A stretch of DNA of 64,000 nucleotides from Pseudoxanthomonas sp. PXM01 (GCF_014851815.1 NZ_JACVAJ010000002.1:992001-1056000); one strand, 5' to 3'. Numbered from the stretch's first letter, positions 25,743 to 33,990 are shown. Notes: a model not told the origin generated them from the sequence alone. Made by a program: numbers and translations.

Positions 25743-25949
25743 TTATGTGGAGCAGAGGTCCTGGAAAATCTCAGCGCGTCGTAAGCAGCCAGAACGCATT
25801 CTGCCCCCGCTTGGGATGCCGACAGGCACGCCGATCTTCCAAGCGAAGCTGCCGCTGTCTCGGGAGGGGGGGGGGTGGCAGCGATGGGTGCGCGGACGGA
25901 ACTCCACGTCCCGCGTTTCCTTGTCGAACCTGGGCTCCTGACACTCCAT
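25743..25949 (-). CDS. small ORF, 68 aa, with a C10 homopolymer (possible frameshift)
   Basis: A short frame with an excellent ribosome binding site (AAGGGG five bases before the ATG at 25949). It encodes MECQEPRFDKETRDVEFRPR at the start and passes through ten consecutive C (sense strand). As written it ends at 25743. If the tract were one frame different, the protein would instead continue to a stop at 25709, just 7 bp before the MBL gene, which would look like a normal operon gene. Either the tract is phase-variable, miscalled, or the ORF is not real. No family recognised. Confidence 0.35.
   Translation of the reverse strand: MECQEPRFDKETRDVEFRPRTHRCHPPPSRDSGSFAWKIGVPVGIPSGGRMRSGCLRRAEIFQDLCST
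25866..25875. repeat. G10 homopolymer tract
   Basis: Ten Gs in a row on the plus strand, inside the small ORF upstream of the MBL gene. It is the longest homopolymer I noticed in the window and a natural site for slippage or for a base-calling error. Confidence 0.9.
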
Positions 25950-25977
25950 GGCATCCCCTTGCCTTGTCGTCCCGATT

Positions 25978-26042
25978 GATGGGTATCGCTTCGCTCAACC
26001 CATCCTACGCGCTGATGTTCGGGCTCTCGGGCTCACATCGAC
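25978..26042. repeat. REP-like repeats downstream of the ATPase gene
   Basis: A palindrome with arms GATGGGT/ACCCATC (25978-25984, 25998-26004) around a GCTTCGC centre, followed by CTACG and a degraded copy of the unit seen at 20131 and 24291 (GCTGATGTTCGGGCTC..., ending CTACG). It abuts the stop codon of the ATPase gene. The 341-bp gap between ATPase and MBL genes holds only this and the small ORF. Confidence 0.7.
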
Positions 26043-27755
26043 CTACGCACCAACACCACCTCCAACAGCAATGCTTTCGAAGCAGTTATTACACAACCTC
26101 TGTTTCTTGTACGCGAGGTGAGAAGTGTCTACAGGTCGACGGCAATGCGGACAGGGGAACGCTTCGCCCACGCTCATGAAAAACTGCGCGAAGAATGGCT
26201 CCTCCAGAGAGATCCTGCGCACATCACGAAGATCCTTACCCGCCAAACTGTCGAAGCTTAAAGACTCAAGCTTATTCTTGCTGATATTCAAAGAGTTGTA
26301 ACAGCCATAGTCTATCGAGTAAACGTTGTAACCCTCACCGGAGTGATCCTTATGGGAATACCCGGATCTCCGAAGGTGCATCACTCGAAAGTCAATCAGA
26401 TTGAGAATGTGCTTGTTCTGGGAATACTTTTCCGGCACGAGAAAATGTATTGATTTCTTCCTTCCAATCACTTCTTGCACGATAGCGCCAAGAAGTTGCC
26501 GCTCTACTGGATGCTTGTCTACCTGCTCTTTCTTGTCAGACTCATACCACTCATGATTTGCGGAACGCAGATGCTTGACACTGATTCTCGCGCCATTTCC
26601 CGTCAGAAGAAGCTTGTCATAGGCGTTAATAGTGAGATTCATAAAGTCGCGAGGCACCCCTGCGCACGCGATCAGCACTTCGCCGAGCGCCACGTTGGCG
26701 AAGAAGCAATTTATTAGATTGTCCTCCCCCCTTTTATCTGCGGCCAAAAGGTCATCTACGGCCTGCCCATCGATCGCCCTCAGGTGTCGCCGCAGGAGAT
26801 CATTGAAGAATCCTCTTGTCTGCAGCTTGTTCACTTCGAAAACGTAGCGAAGGTCCAGAGGATAACTAAGAATGTCGCCCCCATCCTCAAGGCCAATAAA
26901 CTTCTTGTCGGTCTTAATTCCTAGATTGGTTCTGTTCGGAATGGCGGCGATCTTGACCGAGACAGCAATAGCGGAGAAGTTCTTCTTCATTAGCTCAGCA
27001 AGTAAAAGCTGAGTCTCCAGGCTAACCTCTGACCATTCATCCAGCAGAACAAATAGCCGACCCAATTCTGCAGTGGAAATGATCTGCTCAAGAATTCCTG
27101 AAACTTCGAGCACAGAAACATAGCGCTGCTGCTGCTCGCTTTTTCTTGAAGCAACTTCTCGCGCACCCGTTATCCCCACGGAGGGCTGCGCGGAGAGCCT
27201 CGCATCCGCCGACAGGCTACGCCGCTCCTCTTCCGTAACTTCCAGCCGTGATGGCTTAGAGTAGCTACGGCCGTCATACTCCAAATAAAGCGATTGCAGC
27301 AGTTGCTCAAGTCGTTCACGCCTTACCCTAATGGCGAGCGTATTGACTGGATCGAACTCATTCAGTCCAAGCAGAGCCGGGGTATCGGCCGCAATCTGCA
27401 GGGCTACCTCTTGAAGTACATGCTTGAAAATGAGGAGAGCGTCAAGCTCGGGATCCGACGCATCAGATGGCAATAGCGGAATGACTCTGCGGAGATCCAA
27501 GTAGACAGCAAGATGTCGATCCTCCTCAGATCGACCATTAATCTTCTCCTGAAGCGCCCTCAAAAGATGCGTCTTACCTGAGCCGCGACGACCGTAGATT
27601 ACGGTGTTGTTCTTGTTGTCGATGTTCTCAAGATTCTCAGCACCGGAGTAAAGCTCCAAGTAGCTCGGATAAGAGATATTTTCAGCCCGGATGTTGTCCG
27701 ATAGCTTCTTGATGCACCGCCTGATTCGATCACGAGTCAACGGTTGGTTTTGCAC
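26043..27755 (-). CDS. ORC/CDC6-like P-loop ATPase with C-terminal zinc ribbon
   Basis: A 570-residue soluble ATPase: Walker A YGRRGSGKTHLL (residues 54-65), Walker B LFVLLDEWSEV (Asp239, Glu240), and a likely sensor strand AIAVSVKIAAIPNRTN. A helical region follows and the end is a CPHC...CNNC zinc ribbon (535-538 and 555-558). The start RIRRCIKKLSDNIRAENISY and the overall form resemble the ORC-CDC6/STAND-type AAA+ proteins found in defence islands, where the ATPase senses and a partner acts. GTG is the start codon, with AAGGAG seven bases upstream. Base composition is clearly AT-richer than the chromosome, so recent transfer is likely. Candidate partner: the MBL protein downstream. Confidence 0.78.
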   Translation of the reverse strand: MQNQPLTRDRIRRCIKKLSDNIRAENISYPSYLELYSGAENLENIDNKNNTVIYGRRGSGKTHLLRALQEKINGRSEEDRHLAVYLDLRRVIPLLPSDASDPELDALLIFKHVLQEVALQIAADTPALLGLNEFDPVNTLAIRVRRERLEQLLQSLYLEYDGRSYSKPSRLEVTEEERRSLSADARLSAQPSVGITGAREVASRKSEQQQRYVSVLEVSGILEQIISTAELGRLFVLLDEWSEVSLETQLLLAELMKKNFSAIAVSVKIAAIPNRTNLGIKTDKKFIGLEDGGDILSYPLDLRYVFEVNKLQTRGFFNDLLRRHLRAIDGQAVDDLLAADKRGEDNLINCFFANVALGEVLIACAGVPRDFMNLTINAYDKLLLTGNGARISVKHLRSANHEWYESDKKEQVDKHPVERQLLGAIVQEVIGRKKSIHFLVPEKYSQNKHILNLIDFRVMHLRRSGYSHKDHSGEGYNVYSIDYGCYNSLNISKNKLESLSFDSLAGKDLRDVRRISLEEPFFAQFFMSVGEAFPCPHCRRPVDTSHLAYKKQRLCNNCFESIAVGGGVGA

Positions 27756-27796
27756 GAAAGCTCTCCTTGCTCAGTACTGTCCTTGGCAACGCTTAA

Positions 27797-28597
27797 TTAG
27801 CCACACTTACTGTACCCACAGTTCAAGCACGTCGCGCACCCATCCATGATGACGAGCGCCTTGGTGCTGCACTTGTGGCAGAGCGTGGCGGAGGGCGGGA
27901 AGCTGGCGCCATCGCCGGTCACGGCGATGTCCTCGGCGGCGCCCTGCGCGGGCGCGGCCGGTGCAGCGGTCACGGTTTCGGTTACGTCAGAGTTTTTTTT
28001 TGCGCGGTCTTCGTACTGCTTGCGCTTCTCGGCCAGGATGGCGCGCTGGTGCGCGCTCATTTCCGGGTCGTGGATCAGGCCGATCGACTTCATGTGCTCT
28101 TCGACGATGGCGCCCAGCTCGGCCACCAGCGACGGCATGTACACGCCGCCGGCCTTGAAGTAACCACCGCGCGGATCGAACACCGCCTTCATCTCGTCCA
28201 CCAGGAACGTCACGTCGCCGCCCTTGCGGAACACCGCCGACATGATGCGCGTCAGCGCCACGATCCACTGGAAATGCTCCATGGACTTGCTGTTGACGAA
28301 GATCTCGAACGGACGGCGCAGCTCGTGCTCCGTGCCCGCGTTCAACACGATGTCGTTGATGGTCACGTACATGGCGTGCTCCACCAGCGGCGACTTGATC
28401 TTGTAGGTGCTGCCGATCAGGACTTCCGGGCGCTCGATGCGCTCGTGCATCTGGATGATGTTGTCCTGCGGGGTTTCCTTTTCCACCGTCTCGCGCGGCA
28501 CCGACGCCACCGGAATCGCGGCCGCGGCTTCGCGCGCCTTGTCTTCCGGGGTGAGCACGCTGTAGCCCTTGATTTTCTTGTCGATCTTGACGGCCAT
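27797..28597 (-). CDS. nrdJ: ribonucleotide reductase class II, C-terminal subunit NrdJb
   Basis: A 266-residue protein equal to the C-terminal third of class II (adenosylcobalamin-dependent) ribonucleotide reductase. In Pseudomonas aeruginosa this enzyme is also split into NrdJa and NrdJb. Evidence: KSPLVEHAMYVTINDIVLNA, RRPFEIFVNSKSMEHFQWIV and VDEMKAVFDPRGGYF, then a flexible Ala-rich linker and a C-terminal metal-binding or redox tail, CHKCSTKALVIMDGCATCLN followed by CGYSKCG. The tail cysteines likely re-reduce the active site and bind zinc. The catalytic subunit NrdJa is upstream, with an H1-like gene between them. The upstream ATPase gene is downstream of this one by 41 bp but has different composition. 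Confidence 0.9.
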   Translation of the reverse strand: MAVKIDKKIKGYSVLTPEDKAREAAAAIPVASVPRETVEKETPQDNIIQMHERIERPEVLIGSTYKIKSPLVEHAMYVTINDIVLNAGTEHELRRPFEIFVNSKSMEHFQWIVALTRIMSAVFRKGGDVTFLVDEMKAVFDPRGGYFKAGGVYMPSLVAELGAIVEEHMKSIGLIHDPEMSAHQRAILAEKRKQYEDRAKKNSDVTETVTAAPAAPAQGAAEDIAVTGDGASFPPSATLCHKCSTKALVIMDGCATCLNCGYSKCG

Positions 28598-28677
28598 GAC
28601 GGTGGAATCCTGTTCGTATCTGAAAGTTGTCGTCGATGGGTGGACGCCTGGCCTTCCGGGCCGGCCCCCACCCCAAT

Positions 28678-28699
28678 CCTCCCCCGGACCCGGGGGAGG
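28678..28699. repeat. palindrome between the H1-like gene and nrdJb
   Basis: Perfect 9-bp arms CCTCCCCCG (28678-28686) and CGGGGGAGG (28691-28699) with a 4-base loop, just downstream of the H1-like gene. No T-run follows; it resembles the CTCCCC-type REP units in this window and may modulate expression of nrdJb. Confidence 0.7.
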
Positions 28700-28718
28700 A
28701 GGGGTAAAGCATCAGGTC

Positions 28719-29324
28719 TTACTTACGGGCCGCTTTTTTGGTGGCTTTCTTTGCGGCTTTCTTCGGGGCTGCCTTGCGCACGGCCTTCTTGGCCGCTTTC
28801 TTCGGAGCGGCTTTCTTCGCCGCCTTCTTCACGGGCGCCTTGCGGGCGACCTTCTTCACTGCCTTCTTGGCCGCCTTCTTCACCGTCGCCTTCTTGGCGG
28901 CGGCCTTGCGGGCGACCTTCTTGACCGCCTTCTTGGCGGCGGTCTTCTTGGTCGCTGCCTTCTTGGTGGTCTTCTTCGCTGCCTTCTTCGCCGTCTTCTT
29001 GGCGGCCTTCTTGCCGGTGACCTTCTTCTGCAGGCTGGCGGCTTCGGCCTTGGCGGCGCTGCTGGCGGCGGCCAGCTTCTTCTTGGCCTTGGCGACGGTC
29101 TTCTTCACCGCCTTGGTGGCCTTGTCGGTGCGCTTGGCCACGGCCTTCTTCGCCTTGGCGATGTCGGCGGTCACCGTCTTCTTCGCTTTCTTGGCGGCCT
29201 TCTTGGCCTTGGCGACGGTTTCGCTGGCGGTGGTCGCCACCGCTTCGCCGATCCCCGCCACTGTTTCCTTCACGCTTTCGGCTGCGCCGGAAAGCGTCGC
29301 CGTGACACCATTACCGTTGCTCAT
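28719..29324 (-). CDS. histone H1-like Ala/Lys-rich DNA-binding protein
   Basis: A 201-residue protein whose second half is made of degenerate repeats of AAKKA, KKAVKKVARKA and similar, the composition of eukaryotic H1 tails and of bacterial AlgP/HctB-like proteins. The first 45 residues (GNGVTATLSGAAESVKETVA) are a short helical, less basic segment. It should bind DNA or RNA non-specifically through charge. Met at 29324 is decided by GGAGGG four bases upstream. Placement between nrdJa and nrdJb on the same strand suggests coordination of nucleoid packing with dNTP supply, but that is inference. The repeats make copy-number changes likely between strains. Confidence 0.88.
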   Translation of the reverse strand: MSNGNGVTATLSGAAESVKETVAGIGEAVATTASETVAKAKKAAKKAKKTVTADIAKAKKAVAKRTDKATKAVKKTVAKAKKKLAAASSAAKAEAASLQKKVTGKKAAKKTAKKAAKKTTKKAATKKTAAKKAVKKVARKAAAKKATVKKAAKKAVKKVARKAPVKKAAKKAAPKKAAKKAVRKAAPKKAAKKATKKAARK

Positions 29325-29420
29325 GTTGCCCTCCTTGCGGGCGAGGTTGGTTGACGCTGCCGATGCTATACCCGATGGCGCGGGGTGGAACGGTGAAGCG
29401 GATGAATCGTTCGTTGCTTT

Positions 29421-29722
29421 TCCCTTCTCCCCGCGAGCGGGGAGAAGGTGCCGAAGGCGGATGAGGGGCCGCTTTTCGCGAAGAGCAACAGCAACTCGCT
29501 GCGCTCGCTCCCCCTCACCTGCCCTTCGGGCATCCTCTCCCCGCAGGCGGGGAGAGGCGTAAAGCCAGTCCTCTTTCTTTCCCTTCTCCCCGCGAGCGGG
29601 GAGAAGGTGGCCGGAGGCCGGATGAGGGGCCGCTCTTCGCGAGAAGCCAGAAGCAACTCGCTGCGCTCGCTCCCCCTCACCTGCCCTCCGGGCATCCTCT
29701 CCCCGCAGGCGGGGAGAGGGGT
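29421..29722. repeat. tandem pair of a 140-bp composite REP element
   Basis: Two direct copies (about 29421-29557 and 29580-29722) fill most of the 424-bp gap between nrdJa and the H1-like gene. Each starts with a perfect palindrome of arms CCTTCTCCCCGC/GCGGGGAGAAGG, continues with GGATGAGGGGCCGCT and AACTCGCTGCGCTCGCTCCC, and ends with a second palindrome CCTCTCCCCGC/GCGGGGAGAGG. Copy differences are few. Strong hairpins here could attenuate or stabilise the nrdJa message. Confidence 0.85.
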
Positions 29723-29748
29723 AACGCGGCATCGCTGAGGCAGGCGCC

Positions 29749-31899
29749 TCAGAACTTGCCGTAATAGCCTTCCTTCAGCGCATCGAACAGGTTGGCGGCG
29801 GTGTGCATCTCGCCGTCGTACTCGATCTGCTCGTTGCCCTTGACCTCGATGACGTTGCCGTCTTCCAGCTCGAAGCGGTAGGTGGTGTTCTCCAGGTCGG
29901 CTTCCTTCACCAGCACGCCCTGGAAGGCGGCCGGATTGAAGCGGAACGTGGTGCAGCCCTTCAGCCCCTGCTGGTGGGCGTAGCGGTAGATGTCCTTGAA
30001 CTGCTCGTACGGGTAGTCCGTGGGCACGTTGGCGGTCTTGGAGATGGAGCTGTCCACCCACTTCTGCGCCGCGGCCTGCACGTCGACGTGCTCCTTGGGG
30101 GAGATGTCGTCGGCGGCGATGAAGTACTCCGGCAGCTTGGCGTCGGCGTCATCGGAGAACGGCATCGCCTTGCCGTTGACCAGCTCGCGGTAGGCCAGCA
30201 GCTCGTAGGAGTAGACGTCCACCTTCTCCTTGGACTTCTTGCCTTCGCGGATCACGTTGCGGCTGTAGTGGTGCGCGAACGAGGGCTCGATGCCGTTGGA
30301 GGCGTTGTTGGCCAGCGACAGGCTGATGGTGCCGGTCGGGGCGATGGAGCTGTGGTGGGTGAAGCGGCTGCCGACTTCGGCCAGTTCATCGACCAGCTCC
30401 GGCGCCACCGTGGCCACGCGCTGCATGTAGCGGCTGTACTTGGCGTGCAGCACCTTGCCGGGGATCTCCTGGCCGACCTTCCAGCCGTCGGTCGCCATTT
30501 CCGGGCGCTGGCGCAGCATGGCGGCGGTGACGGTGAAGCGCTCTTCCATGATCGGGGCGGCGCCCTTCTCCTTGGCCAGCGCCAGGCCCATTTCCCAGCC
30601 GGCCACGGCCATCTCGCGGGCGATCGCCTCGGTGAACTCGCAGGACTCGGCGCTGCCGTACTTGTGCTTGAGCATGGTCAGCGTGCTGCCCAGGCCCAGG
30701 AAGCCCATGCCGTGGCGACGCTTGCGCAGGATCTCCTGGCGCTGCTGTTCCAGCGGCAGGCCGTTCACTTCGACCACGTTGTCGAGCATGCGGGTGAACA
30801 CGCGTACGACTTCCTTGTATTCCTCCCAGTCGAACCGCGCCTGGTCGGTGAAGGGGTCGCGCACGAAGGTGGTCAGGTTGACCGAGCCCAGCAGGCAGGC
30901 GCCGTACGGCGGCAGCGGCTGCTCGCCGCACGGGTTGGTGGCGCGGATCGTCTCGCACCACCAGTTGTTGTTCATCTCGTTGACGCGGTCGATCAGGATG
31001 AAGCCCGGCTCGGCGTAGTCGTACGTCGAGACCATGATCATGTCCCACAGATGACGGGCACGGATGTGGCCGTAGATCTTGCAGGCCACCAGACCGTCGT
31101 CGCGGACGATGTAGTTCTTGTGGGTGGGCCACTCGCGCCAGACGACCTGGGCGGCGTCCTCGACGTCGATGTCGCCCTTCTCCTTGATGTTCACCGGGAA
31201 CACCAGCGGCCAGTCGGCGTCGGTGTCGACCGCTTCCATGAAGCCGTCGGTGATCAGCAGCGACAGGTTGAACTGGCGCAGGCGGCCGTCTTCGCGCTTG
31301 GCGCGGATGAAGTCCTTGACGTCCGGGTGGGAGATTTCGAACGTGCCCATCTGCGCGCCGCGGCGGCCGCCGGCGGAGGACACGGTGAAGCACATCTTGT
31401 CGTAGATATCCATGAAGGACATCGGGCCGGAGGTGTACGCACCGGCGCCGGCGACGAACGCGCCCTTCGGGCGCAGCGTGCTGAACTCGTAACCGATGCC
31501 GCAACCCGCCTTCAGGGTGAGACCGGCTTCGTGGACCTTCTCCAGGATGCCGTCCATCGAGTCCTCGATGGTGCCGGAGACGGTGCAGTTGATGGTGCTG
31601 GTGGCCGGCTTGTGCTGCTGGGCGCCGGCGTTGGAGGTGATGCGACCGGCCGGGATGGCGCCACGGCGCAGCGCCCACACAAAGCGTTCGTACCAGTAGG
31701 CACGCTTCTCGGGGGTGCCTTCGGCGTCGGCCAGGGCACGGGCCACGCGCTGGTAGGTACCGTCGATGTCGGCGTCGAGGGCCTCGCCCTGCTTGGTCTT
31801 CAGCCGGTACTTCTTGTCCCAGATGTCCTGGGACGCGGGCTGCATGGGGACCAGGGTGGGCTGTTCCGTCTTGATCGCCTCGAGGCGCACCGTACTCAT
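29749..31899 (-). CDS. nrdJ: ribonucleotide reductase class II, catalytic subunit NrdJa
   Basis: A 716-residue catalytic subunit of adenosylcobalamin-dependent ribonucleotide reductase, which makes deoxynucleotides with or without oxygen. The active site is complete: STINCTVSGTIEDS (Cys105), TNPCGEQPLPPYGACLLGS with radical Cys324, Glu326 and Cys335, plus GCGIGYEFS and SSIAPTGTISL. Allosteric and barrel regions are of normal length; the C-terminal redox tail is missing because it is carried by the separate NrdJb. ATG at 31899 is preferred; an AGGAG lies about 11 bases upstream, a little far. The GTG at 31965 is unlikely. Confidence 0.93.
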   Translation of the reverse strand: MSTVRLEAIKTEQPTLVPMQPASQDIWDKKYRLKTKQGEALDADIDGTYQRVARALADAEGTPEKRAYWYERFVWALRRGAIPAGRITSNAGAQQHKPATSTINCTVSGTIEDSMDGILEKVHEAGLTLKAGCGIGYEFSTLRPKGAFVAGAGAYTSGPMSFMDIYDKMCFTVSSAGGRRGAQMGTFEISHPDVKDFIRAKREDGRLRQFNLSLLITDGFMEAVDTDADWPLVFPVNIKEKGDIDVEDAAQVVWREWPTHKNYIVRDDGLVACKIYGHIRARHLWDMIMVSTYDYAEPGFILIDRVNEMNNNWWCETIRATNPCGEQPLPPYGACLLGSVNLTTFVRDPFTDQARFDWEEYKEVVRVFTRMLDNVVEVNGLPLEQQRQEILRKRRHGMGFLGLGSTLTMLKHKYGSAESCEFTEAIAREMAVAGWEMGLALAKEKGAAPIMEERFTVTAAMLRQRPEMATDGWKVGQEIPGKVLHAKYSRYMQRVATVAPELVDELAEVGSRFTHHSSIAPTGTISLSLANNASNGIEPSFAHHYSRNVIREGKKSKEKVDVYSYELLAYRELVNGKAMPFSDDADAKLPEYFIAADDISPKEHVDVQAAAQKWVDSSISKTANVPTDYPYEQFKDIYRYAHQQGLKGCTTFRFNPAAFQGVLVKEADLENTTYRFELEDGNVIEVKGNEQIEYDGEMHTAANLFDALKEGYYGKF

Positions 31900-32424
31900 G
31901 GTTGTTTTGTTCTCCTGAACGACTGGAACTTCAATGACTGTGGTGGCGGGCGGGCCGTAGCCCACCCCGGTGATTCATCGCGGCCCCGGCGGACAGGGAC
32001 GGCACCGCGGGCGGCCGCACGAAATGCGCCGCGCCGGTTGCCGGATTGTGGAGGTGGGCCCTGCGAATACGGTGGTGCCCACGGCTTCCCTCGACCTCAT
32101 GCGCCAATCCCCGAAGGCGCCCGAATTCCCAAGGCGTGTTGCCCGAAAAAACACCAGCACTTGGGTCCGCTTCGTGCTGGACCGCAACATCTTGTGTCAG
32201 CACGAAGTGGCAAAACTACGCCCGGGGGTCCCCCCTGTCAACCGGATTGACATGACAATTGCATGGCATCACCCCCACCGTCCGTCATCACGCGGCGGGG
32301 GTGCCCGGCGGGCACGGCCGGTGAACTTCATTGCAGGTTTAGGGGTCCGTCAGCAGACTCATTCAGGTTCGCGGAAGGCCACCGGCCGCCCGCTCCCTCC
32401 GACGCAACGAGCTGCCGACCCACC
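31900..32424. promoter_or_regulatory. 525-bp intergenic region with possible nrdJa promoter and inverted repeat
   Basis: No gene is visible. On the minus strand TTGACA (32256-32261 region reads TTGACA..., preceding a G/C-rich 17-base spacer and TAGTTT) could be the nrdJa promoter, giving a leader of over 300 nt. The leader contains a perfect 10-bp inverted repeat CTTCGTGCTG/CAGCACGAAG (32170-32179, 32198-32207; 18-base spacer) and further G/C-rich stems. I looked for conserved cobalamin-riboswitch core elements and did not find them. The same region must also hold the promoter of the rightward protease. Confidence 0.4.
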
Positions 32425-33906
32425 ATGAAGAAAGCGCTGCGCCCGTTCCCCACCCTGATCGCCCTGACTGCCGCCGCCGCGTTCGGCGGGTTCGCCGCCA
32501 CCGGCCTCAACGACCTCTTCCAGAAACCCGCCCAGGCCGCGCCCAGCGCCGCCACCGCGGTCCCGACCGTCGCCGCCCTGCCCACCGCCGTGGACGGCCA
32601 GGTGCTGCCGTCGCTGGCGCCCATGCTCAAGCGGGTCACCCCGGCGGTGGTCAGCGTGTACAGCCGGCAGACCGTGCGCGTGGCCAGCCCGCTGGGGCCG
32701 TTCGGCGACGACCCGGTGTTCCGCCGCATCCTGGGCATTCCCGACATGCCGCGCGAGCGCGTGGAGCGCGCGCTGGGCTCGGGCGTGATCGTCGACGCGA
32801 CGCGCGGCTACGTGCTGACCAACCATCACGTGGTGGAGAACGCCGATGGCGTGTCGGTGACGCTGAGCGACGGTCGCCAGGTGGAAGCCGAGTTCATCGG
32901 CTCGGACCCCGACACCGACGTGGCGCTGATCCGCATCCCCACCCAGGGCCTGACCGCGGTGCCGATGGCCAACAGCGACCAGCTGGAAGTCGGCGACTTC
33001 GTGGTCGCGATGGGCAACCCGTACGGCCTGGGCCAGACGGTGACCTCGGGCATCGTCTCGGCGGTGGGCCGCAGCGGCATTCCGGTGGCCGGCTACCAGA
33101 ACTTCATCCAGACCGACGCGTCGATCAATCCCGGTAATTCCGGTGGCGCACTGGTCGACCTGCAGGGCCGGCTGGTCGGCATCAATACCGCCAGCTTCAA
33201 CCCGCGCGGCAGCATGGCCGGCAACATCGGCCTGGGCTTCGCGATCCCGATCAACATGGCGCGCGGCATCATGGACCAGCTGATCGCTAACAACGGCGTG
33301 GTCCGACGCGGCACCTTCGGCGTGGAATCGCAGGACGTGGACGAGCGCACCGCGCGCGGCCTGGGCCTGGACGTCGCGCGCGGCGCGCTGATCACGCGCG
33401 TGTACCCGGGCTCGGCTGCGGCCGCCGCGGGCCTGCAACCGGGCGACGTGGTGCTGTCGGCCAACGGCCAGCGCGTCGACAACCGCGCCGCCCTGCACAA
33501 CTTCGAAGGCCTGCAGCCGGTGGGCACGCAGGTGAAGCTGGACGTGCGCCGCGACGGCAAGCCGGTGCAGCTGGATGTGGCGCTGAAGGAAGGCGTCCGC
33601 AACGCGGAGGGCGCGACCCTCGACCCGCGCCTGACCGGCGCCACGCTGAAGGAACTGGACGAATCCGCCCGGCAGCAGCTGCGCGGCCTGATCCGCGGCG
33701 CGCAGGGCGGCGTGCAGGTCGGCAACGTGGCGCGCGACAGCCGTGCGTGGAACAGCGGCCTGCGCCCGGGCGACATCATCGTGGGCAGCAGCAGCGGCGA
33801 GTTCGGCGATCTGCCCGGCTTCCGTGCCAGTTTCGAGCGCAAGCCGGCGCAGCTGGTGTTGAACATCCTGCGCGGACGCGGCACCGGCCGCCTGCTGATG
33901 CAATGA
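32425..33906 (+). CDS. DegP/DegQ-family periplasmic serine protease
   Basis: A 493-residue HtrA-family protein: signal or anchor segment (LIALTAAAAFGGFAATGL), trypsin-like domain with catalytic triad in VLTNHHVVENADG (His135), DPDTDVALIRI (Asp165) and INPGNSGGALVD (Ser239), followed by two PDZ domains (about 290-385 and 410-493). It degrades or refolds misfolded envelope proteins. The region between signal and protease (FGDDPVFRRILGIPDMPRER) is the LA loop, short as in DegQ. ATG at 32425 begins the signal; weak ribosome binding site. No sigma-E type promoter could be assigned by eye. Confidence 0.93.
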   Translation: MKKALRPFPTLIALTAAAAFGGFAATGLNDLFQKPAQAAPSAATAVPTVAALPTAVDGQVLPSLAPMLKRVTPAVVSVYSRQTVRVASPLGPFGDDPVFRRILGIPDMPRERVERALGSGVIVDATRGYVLTNHHVVENADGVSVTLSDGRQVEAEFIGSDPDTDVALIRIPTQGLTAVPMANSDQLEVGDFVVAMGNPYGLGQTVTSGIVSAVGRSGIPVAGYQNFIQTDASINPGNSGGALVDLQGRLVGINTASFNPRGSMAGNIGLGFAIPINMARGIMDQLIANNGVVRRGTFGVESQDVDERTARGLGLDVARGALITRVYPGSAAAAAGLQPGDVVLSANGQRVDNRAALHNFEGLQPVGTQVKLDVRRDGKPVQLDVALKEGVRNAEGATLDPRLTGATLKELDESARQQLRGLIRGAQGGVQVGNVARDSRAWNSGLRPGDIIVGSSSGEFGDLPGFRASFERKPAQLVLNILRGRGTGRLLMQ

Positions 33907-33990
33907 CGCACACACGGTGGACGGCATAACAGCCCGTTCACCGTCGTGCATTAGAGTGACCCCATCCCCCGCCTGCAGCAGGAGCCGACG

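Noticed and set aside
25771..25998. Alternative 75-residue frame through the G10 tract
   Set aside because: No ribosome binding site and starts inside the REP repeat; the 25949 start is better supported.
29421..29722. CRISPR-like array
   Set aside because: Only two copies, each 140 bp and internally palindromic, with no regular spacers and no cas genes.
31900..32160. Classical cobalamin riboswitch upstream of nrdJa
   Set aside because: AGGGAAGCCG is present, but the conserved GCCCCCGCAAC core and the B12 box could not be found on the sense strand.
29803..32250. 815-residue frame antisense to nrdJa
   Set aside because: Same GC-bias effect; composition is Val/His/Gln-biased and no motif is visible, while nrdJa is unambiguous.
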